Assembly: GCA_002412795.1 (NCBI GenBank)
Contig: DHVS01000009.1
Coordinates: 1 to 8,820 of the forward strand
Source: a bacterium UBP2_UBA5202
GTDB taxonomy: Bacteria; Edwardsbacteria; AC1; EtOH8
Reading direction: 5' to 3'
Length of the DNA: 8,820 bases
How positions within the stretch are numbered: position 1 is the first letter of the stretch; each line of letters opens with the position of its first letter. The notes under the pieces were generated by a model. That model made no database searches, was not told the DNA's origin, and worked only from the letters and a program-made list of their open reading frames with translations. A program made the position numbers and the translations under genes. Shown here one piece after another: positions 4,401 through 8,820 of the stretch.

Positions 4401-6764
4401 TTACCTGATAAGAATATAAAGCAGCGCCGCGCTCATCCCTAAAAACAGCAACGCCGTCAACAGCTTTACCCCGGCCACCGAGGCCTGGGCCCATCCGGCG
4501 ATCCGCTTGGATGACACACCCCAGAAGGCGATGACGAAGGTGATGATCATCGGCACTTCGAACATCAGGTTGTATAGAAGAAGATATCCGTAGGCCTGGT
4601 ATCTGTGGGTGGCGATCTGGGAGACGAAGGCGATGGTCGGCAGATAGACCTGGCCGGTGCAGGCGAACTCCAGCACCGAAGTGACCAGACCCACCATAAA
4701 GGCCCCGCCGATCAGGCTCCCGGCGCCCATCTTTTCCCGGATGACCTTGTGGATCCGCTGTTTGGCGGCGGTGGAAAGCTGCAGGTCCATTCCGGAAAGA
4801 TCCCCCTTCCGGGCCTTGAAATAATCCCGGAGATTGTAGAAGGCCAACACCAGTCCGGCCGCAACGGCCAGCCAGTAAAATATCCTGCTCAACAGCGGCA
4901 GGGCCTTGAGGGTCATCAGGAACGACAGGCTTCCCACCCCGATCAGGAAGTAGACCAGGAAATCGGCAAAGGTATAGGCCAGGCCCACCGCCAGTATCTC
5001 CCAGCGTTTTCGGCCCACAAAAGCCAGGTAGGAGATGAAGAACACCAGCACCGCCAGCGAACAGGGGTTGACGCCGTCCAGCAGCCCGGCCCCGGCCACG
5101 CCCCACAGCCCGAAGGAGGCGAAACGGCTGACCACCGACTGTTTGGCCTGGGGCAGGTATTTATAAGCCTCGATCCAGGGAACCATCCCGCTGCCCGCCT
5201 TGTATTTCATCAGCAGTTCGGAAAGGCTTTGGTCGTTGATCTCGTCGCCTATCAGAAACTCCCGGCCCACAAAGGCCGAGGGAGCGATCATCCGTTTATT
5301 TTCCGGCAGGCCGTACATTAGCCCTAAGGCTTCAACTAAGAGTTTTAGCGAGTCTGAGCTTATGTCTATCTTTTCCACCCTCAGATTCGGGTACTGCGCT
5401 TTCAGGGCCTTCAGCATATACTCGGCCCGGCTGCACTTCTGGCAGCGGACATTGGAGACGAAGGCCAGATAGATACTGTCAACAGTCTCCGTTTCAAACG
5501 TCTTATTTGCCAGTTGGCTCTGCTTTTCAGACGTTGCCCGGCTTTTAATGCCCGGCTTCTCCTGCGCCCGGTCGGCCAGAGCCTCCCTGATCAGCCGTTC
5601 CAGATCCTTCTCTATCTCCTCCGCCCCGCCCAGAATTCTGTTGCCTATCACCGCCGCGGGGATCTGGTTGTTCCGGTCGTTCAGCTGTTTCTCGTAATTC
5701 AGCAGTGCCTGGTATTCGGCCGGGTTGTCCACCTCGTGATAGGCCAAGGCAATTTGGCTCTGATGATCCTGTGCCAGTTTTGAGAACAGGCCTTTCTTCA
5801 GTTTTTCGCAGTCCGGGCAATCCCGGGCCACGAAGAGCTGTACCTGCAATCTGGTGTCGCCGGGAATGGGATTGTCATTGACCGGCTTTGATTGCGGCCC
5901 GGCGCCCACCACGGAAACGATCTTCGGGTCGTCTGCCAGATTAGAGACGATGCCTTCCATCCGGGAACTTTGGTGCTTCCATTGCCCGCCCTGATTTTGG
6001 AGCCAGGCATAGCTGAGGCTCTTGGCCGAAGCTCCGGCCTCGATGATAGGCACTCCTGAAGAAAGATCGGCCGTCTTCAGCTCGGTCTGGGTGTGGCCGC
6101 CCACGATCAGGGTCAACTGGGGGAATTTTCTGGCGATCTCAATTTCCTTCTCATACCCCAGATGCGAGACCAGGATGAATATGTCGGCCCGGCCCTTCAG
6201 GCTGTCTAATGTGGATTGCAGAATAGTATCCGGATCCTTTATCTCCAACCCCTGCAGGCTGTCCTGGGGATAGTATCTGAAGGCTTCGGGCGAGATCAGT
6301 CCGATCAAAGCCGCCTTCAGTTTTAATGATCTCAGTTCGACGATCTTATAGGGTTTCGTTAAAAGACTGCCATGGTAAAACAGATTGGCCGATACGAACG
6401 GCAGGTTGAATTCCTTTTGCAGTTTCAGGAAACTGTTGATCCCCCGGACAAATTCCTGGTCACCCGGCGCCAGAGCGTCATAATTCATGGCCCGATAAGC
6501 CGCGAACATCAGGGAATCGCCCTTGCGGTCGGAATCTATTCCCAGCAGATCACCGGAGTCAAGCAATAGGAATTGGGGCTGCCCCTTGGCCAGGCTTTTG
6601 ATCAGGGTAACGCGCTTGGCCAGCCCGCCCTTGGGCTCATTGGGGCAGTGGCAGGGATAGAGATAGCCGTTGGTGGCGTTGGTCTGAACCACCAGTAGTT
6701 TCTGGGCATGTGCCAGGTTAACTGCTATCGTAAAAAATAGAAATATTGTAAGGAGTCTTTTCAT
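4401..6764 (-). CDS. Metallophosphatase-like, double thioredoxin-fold, CcdA/DsbD-like fusion protein
   Basis: This is a 787-residue protein when started at the ATG at 6764, where a clear signal peptide begins (MKRLLTIFLFFTIAVNLAHA). An in-frame ATG 13 codons earlier lies inside a palindrome and adds a non-signal extension. Residues about 22-290 resemble the 5'-nucleotidase/metallophosphatase fold: LLLDSGDLLG (67-75), GDQEF (101-105), LVSHLGYE (198-205) and GGHTQT (222-227). The usual first D-x-H motif is replaced by a CHC motif (C38, C40) followed by GGLAKR. Two thioredoxin/glutaredoxin-like domains follow, with CPDC at 316-319 and CQKC at 441-444, and likely cis-prolines P369 and P495. The C-terminal part (about 555-787) has six hydrophobic segments, with NPCSL (566-570) and ACTGQ (701-705) supplying the cysteine pair of CcdA/DsbD-type transporters. 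Inferred role: passing electrons across the inner membrane to its extracytoplasmic thiol domains and perhaps to the CHC domain. The substrate is unknown and phosphatase activity is doubtful. Confidence 0.87.
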   Translation of the reverse strand: MKRLLTIFLFFTIAVNLAHAQKLLVVQTNATNGYLYPCHCPNEPKGGLAKRVTLIKSLAKGQPQFLLLDSGDLLGIDSDRKGDSLMFAAYRAMNYDALAPGDQEFVRGINSFLKLQKEFNLPFVSANLFYHGSLLTKPYKIVELRSLKLKAALIGLISPEAFRYYPQDSLQGLEIKDPDTILQSTLDSLKGRADIFILVSHLGYEKEIEIARKFPQLTLIVGGHTQTELKTADLSSGVPIIEAGASAKSLSYAWLQNQGGQWKHQSSRMEGIVSNLADDPKIVSVVGAGPQSKPVNDNPIPGDTRLQVQLFVARDCPDCEKLKKGLFSKLAQDHQSQIALAYHEVDNPAEYQALLNYEKQLNDRNNQIPAAVIGNRILGGAEEIEKDLERLIREALADRAQEKPGIKSRATSEKQSQLANKTFETETVDSIYLAFVSNVRCQKCSRAEYMLKALKAQYPNLRVEKIDISSDSLKLLVEALGLMYGLPENKRMIAPSAFVGREFLIGDEINDQSLSELLMKYKAGSGMVPWIEAYKYLPQAKQSVVSRFASFGLWGVAGAGLLDGVNPCSLAVLVFFISYLAFVGRKRWEILAVGLAYTFADFLVYFLIGVGSLSFLMTLKALPLLSRIFYWLAVAAGLVLAFYNLRDYFKARKGDLSGMDLQLSTAAKQRIHKVIREKMGAGSLIGGAFMVGLVTSVLEFACTGQVYLPTIAFVSQIATHRYQAYGYLLLYNLMFEVPMIITFVIAFWGVSSKRIAGWAQASVAGVKLLTALLFLGMSAALLYILIR

Positions 6765-6800
6765 ACAAACCAATCTTGGTGTTGATTCACCCATACCACC

Positions 6801-6830
6801 CATAGCCCCTACATTAATGTAGGGGCTATG
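6801..6830. repeat. Perfect 30-base palindrome
   Basis: These 30 bases equal their own reverse complement. Each arm is CATAGCCCCTACATT, giving a stem of about 13 bp with a TTAA loop. On the plus strand GATTTTTGC follows, so a terminator-like T-run exists only in the direction in which no gene reads into it. On the minus strand, that of GAPDH and the fusion gene, A's precede the stem and no T's follow. It may still limit read-through from GAPDH, or be a protein-binding site or repeat unit. Its right-hand CAT would serve as a minus-strand ATG and creates the false upstream start of the fusion gene. Confidence 0.8.
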
Positions 6831-6852
6831 GATTTTTGCACTAAGTGATAAA

Positions 6853-7917
6853 CTACATTTTCTCCGCCATCAGTTTGGTCATCTCGGCTATCCTATGCGA
6901 ATAGCCCCATTCATTGTCGTACCAGCTGACTATCTTGAAAAACCGTTTCTCGCCTTTGAGATTGTTCTCCAAAGTGGCCAGCGAATCGTAAATGGACGAG
7001 CGTTTGTCGTGGATAAAGTCGGTGGAGACCATCTCCTCGCTGGCGTATCCCAGATAACCCTTCAGATAGGTCTCGGAGGCCTTTTTCAGCAGGGCGTCAA
7101 TGGCTTCAATGGAGGTCTCCTTCTCGGTACGGAAGGTCAGGTCGACCACCGAGACATCCGCGGTCGGCACCCTGAACGACATCCCGGTCATCTTTCCCTT
7201 GACCGCCGGAATGGCCTCGCCCACCGCTTTGGCAGCCCCGGTGGTGCTGGGGATGATGTTGATTGCCGCGGCCCGGCCGCCCCGCCAGTCCTTCTTGGAC
7301 GGCCCGTCCACTGTCTTCTGGGTGGCGGTATAGGAATGAATGGTGGTCATCAGCCCGGTCTCGATCCCGATGCCTTCCTTCATCAGTACGTGGACCACCG
7401 GAGCCAGGCAGTTGGTGGTGCAGGAGGCGTTGGAGACTATGTTATGTTTGGCCGGGTCGTACTCCTGTTCATTGACCCCCAGCACTATGGTCTTGACCTC
7501 GCCCTTGCCGGGGGCGGTGATCAGGACTTTCCTGGCCCCGGCCGTCAGGTGGCCGGAGGCCTTGTCGGAATGGGTGAACAGGCCGGTGGCCTCTATCACC
7601 AGCTCCACCCCCAGATCCTTCCATGGCAGTTGGGACGGGTCCTTGGTGGCCATGATGCATTTGATCTTGTGGCCGTTGACCACCAGCACGTCGTCCTCGG
7701 CCAGTGACGGATCGCTCTTCTCGGTGCTCACCTGCCCGGGGAATTTTCCGTGGACCGAATCGTACTTCAGCTGATAGGCAAAATACCTGGCGTCGGTGGA
7801 AACGTCCACCACCGCCACTATGTCCAGCGGATTGCCCAGTATTTTCTGCTCCGCCATGGCGCTGATGACCAGACGGCCGATCCGGCCGAACCCGTTGATC
7901 CCGATTTTTACACTCAT
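6853..7917 (-). CDS. gap: Glyceraldehyde-3-phosphate dehydrogenase, type I, long form
   Basis: This cytoplasmic enzyme oxidises glyceraldehyde 3-phosphate to 1,3-bisphosphoglycerate with NAD+ in glycolysis, and works in reverse in gluconeogenesis. It has 354 residues, slightly longer than the common 330-340. The nucleotide-binding GINGFGRIGR is at 6-15. D38 in VVDVS favours NAD over NADP. The nucleophile C166 sits in SNASCTTNC, and H194 in TTIHSYTATQ is the general base. FRVPT (248-252) and SWYDNEWGYS (331-340) complete the signature. The stretch VVDVSTDARYFAYQLKYDSVHGKF resembles the longer form known from trypanosomatid glycosomes and cyanobacterial Gap1, judged from memory. A strong AAGGAG (7927-7932) lies nine bases before the ATG, fitting high expression. 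The neighbouring genes do not form a glycolytic operon. Confidence 0.98.
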   Translation of the reverse strand: MSVKIGINGFGRIGRLVISAMAEQKILGNPLDIVAVVDVSTDARYFAYQLKYDSVHGKFPGQVSTEKSDPSLAEDDVLVVNGHKIKCIMATKDPSQLPWKDLGVELVIEATGLFTHSDKASGHLTAGARKVLITAPGKGEVKTIVLGVNEQEYDPAKHNIVSNASCTTNCLAPVVHVLMKEGIGIETGLMTTIHSYTATQKTVDGPSKKDWRGGRAAAINIIPSTTGAAKAVGEAIPAVKGKMTGMSFRVPTADVSVVDLTFRTEKETSIEAIDALLKKASETYLKGYLGYASEEMVSTDFIHDKRSSIYDSLATLENNLKGEKRFFKIVSWYDNEWGYSHRIAEMTKLMAEKM

Positions 7918-7926
7918 GACAAGTCG

Positions 7927-7932
7927 CTCCTT
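7927..7932 (-). promoter_or_regulatory. Strong ribosome binding site of GAPDH
   Basis: AAGGAG on the minus strand stands nine bases before the ATG at 7917, which fixes the start of the gene. It is among the best Shine-Dalgarno matches in the window. Confidence 0.8.
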
Positions 7933-7934
7933 TA

Positions 7935-7965
7935 GTTATATTTTATTATTTAGATTTGTTGTCAA
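7935..7965 (-). promoter_or_regulatory. Possible GAPDH promoter
   Basis: On the minus strand a perfect TTGACA (7960-7965) is followed after 19 bases by TATAAC (7935-7940). The -35 box is an exact consensus match, but the spacing is long. The predicted start would also fall at or inside the AAGGAG ribosome site at 7927-7932, so this exact -10 assignment may be wrong. The region is very AT-rich. Confidence 0.3.
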
Positions 7966-8002
7966 TCCAATTAGTTCAGGCACATACACCAAAATCTTTT
8001 CT

Positions 8003-8097
8003 ATCCACAGATTTCACAGATTTACACAGATATTTCTAAGGAGGGGTATTATTATAAGTACCAATTAATTCGCTACAATCTGCGTTAATCTGCGGAT
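8003..8097. repeat. Imperfect inverted repeat of CAGATT type
   Basis: The left arm reads ATCCACAGATTTCACAGATT and continues TACACAGAT. The right arm ends at 8097, and its reverse complement is ATCCGCAGATTAACGCAGAT followed by T. The arms share the ATCC-R-CAGATT core, and each repeats CAGATT internally in steps of 9 to 10 bases. The centre (8033-8076) is AT-rich and unremarkable. The element occupies most of the 208-base spacer between the kinase-like gene and GAPDH. It resembles dispersed palindromic repeats seen in several environmental bacterial groups (from memory). It codes for nothing. Confidence 0.65.
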
Positions 8098-8125
8098 AAA
8101 AGTTCCTGAGTAAATAAGATAATTA

Positions 8126-8782
8126 TTAAGGTTTGTTGTTTATTATTTGCTTGACCAGCGCGATGGTGGTCTCAACCGGGACCCGCTGGGTGTTGACGGT
8201 CAGGTGGTACAGCCCCGGGTCGTTCCAGTCCCGCTGGTAATGGTCCTTGATGTAGGAAGCCCGGGACTTGTCGCGGGAGTGGATTTTCTCCCCGGCCTCT
8301 TTCTCGCCCACCCCGGCCTTCTCCATCACCCGACTGACCCGGTATTCCAGCGGGGCGCACAGCCTGAGATGCAGGCAATCATTCTTGTCGGCCAGCAGCA
8401 ACTGCCCGCCCCGCCCCACCAGCACCACGTTTCCTTTCTGGTAAAGTTCTTTGATCAAAGCCTGGGTCAGGGTCAGGTATTTTTGGGCGTTGAAGAATTC
8501 CTGGTCGGCCATCAGCCCGGCGGAACTGGTCGCGGGGAAATCAAAACTGCCCGGGCCGAACAAGGCCGGGTTGGCCAAAAATATCCCGCTCAAATATTTG
8601 TCGATGGAACTGTAATGCTCCTGGTCAAAGTTCTCCACCCGGTCGGTTCCCACCCGGGCCTGCTGGGCCACTTTGATGATCAGGGATTTGTCCACCACTT
8701 CGCAACCCAGTTCCCGGGCCAGGGCCAGGGCGATGTCCTTGCCCCCTGCCCCGTGCTGTTTGGAGATTGTGATCACAGCCAT
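8126..8782 (-). CDS. Cytidylate kinase-like P-loop protein
   Basis: This 218-residue protein matches the cytidylate kinase-like family (the Cytidylate_kin2 type), a group of P-loop proteins related to CMP kinase whose substrate is generally untested. The N-terminus ITISKQHGAGGKDIALALAREL (4-25) carries the variant P-loop GAGGK. LVGRGG (121-126) and the RDKSRASYIKDHYQRDWNDPGLYHLTVNT region (170-198) are the other family blocks, with the arginine-rich lid around R164-R184. True Cmk enzymes share the fold but differ in these blocks, so I do not name it cmk. The ATG is preceded by an excellent AAGGAGGTG (8787-8795), about six bases away. It lies upstream of GAPDH on the same strand, but a repeat-filled 208-base spacer separates them. 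Confidence 0.9.
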   Translation of the reverse strand: MAVITISKQHGAGGKDIALALARELGCEVVDKSLIIKVAQQARVGTDRVENFDQEHYSSIDKYLSGIFLANPALFGPGSFDFPATSSAGLMADQEFFNAQKYLTLTQALIKELYQKGNVVLVGRGGQLLLADKNDCLHLRLCAPLEYRVSRVMEKAGVGEKEAGEKIHSRDKSRASYIKDHYQRDWNDPGLYHLTVNTQRVPVETTIALVKQIINNKP

Positions 8783-8786
8783 GATA

Positions 8787-8795
8787 CACCTCCTT
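8787..8795 (-). promoter_or_regulatory. Strong ribosome binding site of the kinase-like gene
   Basis: AAGGAGGTG on the minus strand lies about six bases before the ATG at 8782 and is a near-perfect Shine-Dalgarno. It confirms the start. The promoter, if any, lies beyond the window's right edge. Confidence 0.8.
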
Positions 8796-8820
8796 AATTA
8801 AGAACCCTGCGGCAGAGACC

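Noticed and set aside
4357..5106. Second minus-strand frame inside the fusion gene
   Set aside because: It overlaps the membrane domain in another frame. Its translation is G/R/P-rich, lacks hydrophobic helices and matches no family.
6765..6803. Upstream ATG of the fusion gene (13 extra residues MGGMGESTPRLVC)
   Set aside because: This start lies inside a palindrome. The extension would precede a textbook signal peptide that begins at the ATG at 6764.
6895..7707. Long open frame on the plus strand (270 codons) opposite GAPDH
   Set aside because: It is antisense to a certain GAPDH gene. Its translation is rich in G, H, Q and R with no family motif, as expected from the reverse strand of GC-rich codons.
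1..8820. CRISPR arrays, tRNA genes, riboswitches
   Set aside because: I found no regularly spaced direct repeats, no tRNA-like arm and loop pattern, and no recognisable riboswitch core. The repeats present are inverted and unlike each other.

Overview
The window shows a diderm (Gram-negative-type) bacterium. It carries two enzymes of the Kdo branch of lipopolysaccharide synthesis (KdsA and KdsD), a lipid A type acyltransferase and a lipoprotein. The coding regions are GC-rich with a strong G/C bias, but the spacers are AT-rich and filled with palindromic repeats. No marker gene fixes the phylum. The mix of a metal-dependent KdsA, a long-form GAPDH, an unusual four-part redox fusion and dispersed hairpin repeats would suit a poorly cultivated environmental lineage; that placement is inference.

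All eight supported genes lie on the minus strand, so transcription runs from high to low coordinates: a cytidylate kinase-like P-loop protein (8782-8126); glyceraldehyde-3-phosphate dehydrogenase (7917-6853); a large secreted and membrane fusion made of a metallophosphatase-like domain, two thioredoxin-fold domains and a CcdA/DsbD-like membrane domain (6764-4401); a small four-helix membrane protein of unknown function (4174-3812); KdsA (3760-2927); KdsD (2821-1853); a small AT-rich lipoprotein (1728-1288); and an LpxL/HtrB-like acyltransferase (1042-164). Spacers run from about 50 to 245 bases. This looks like a set of short transcription units facing one way, not one tight operon. No spacer exceeds 300 bases.

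KdsD makes arabinose 5-phosphate, and KdsA condenses it with phosphoenolpyruvate to give Kdo 8-phosphate. The acyltransferase downstream probably adds a fatty acid to the Kdo-lipid A acceptor, so the left half of the window is an envelope-synthesis neighbourhood. KdsC is not in the window. GAPDH belongs to glycolysis, which ultimately supplies phosphoenolpyruvate, but nothing shows that it is co-regulated with the Kdo genes. The fusion protein probably moves electrons from the cytoplasm through a CcdA-like domain to its own extracytoplasmic CxxC domains.

The most unusual points are the fusion protein, whose phosphatase-like part has a C-x-C motif and degenerate metal-binding motifs, and the density of different imperfect palindromic repeats. 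These occur at 36-149, 3784-3840, 4190-4283, 4296-4392 and 8003-8097, with a perfect 30-base palindrome at 6801-6830. One repeat supplies the last codons and stop of a gene. I found no CRISPR array, tRNA, rRNA, transposase or phage gene.
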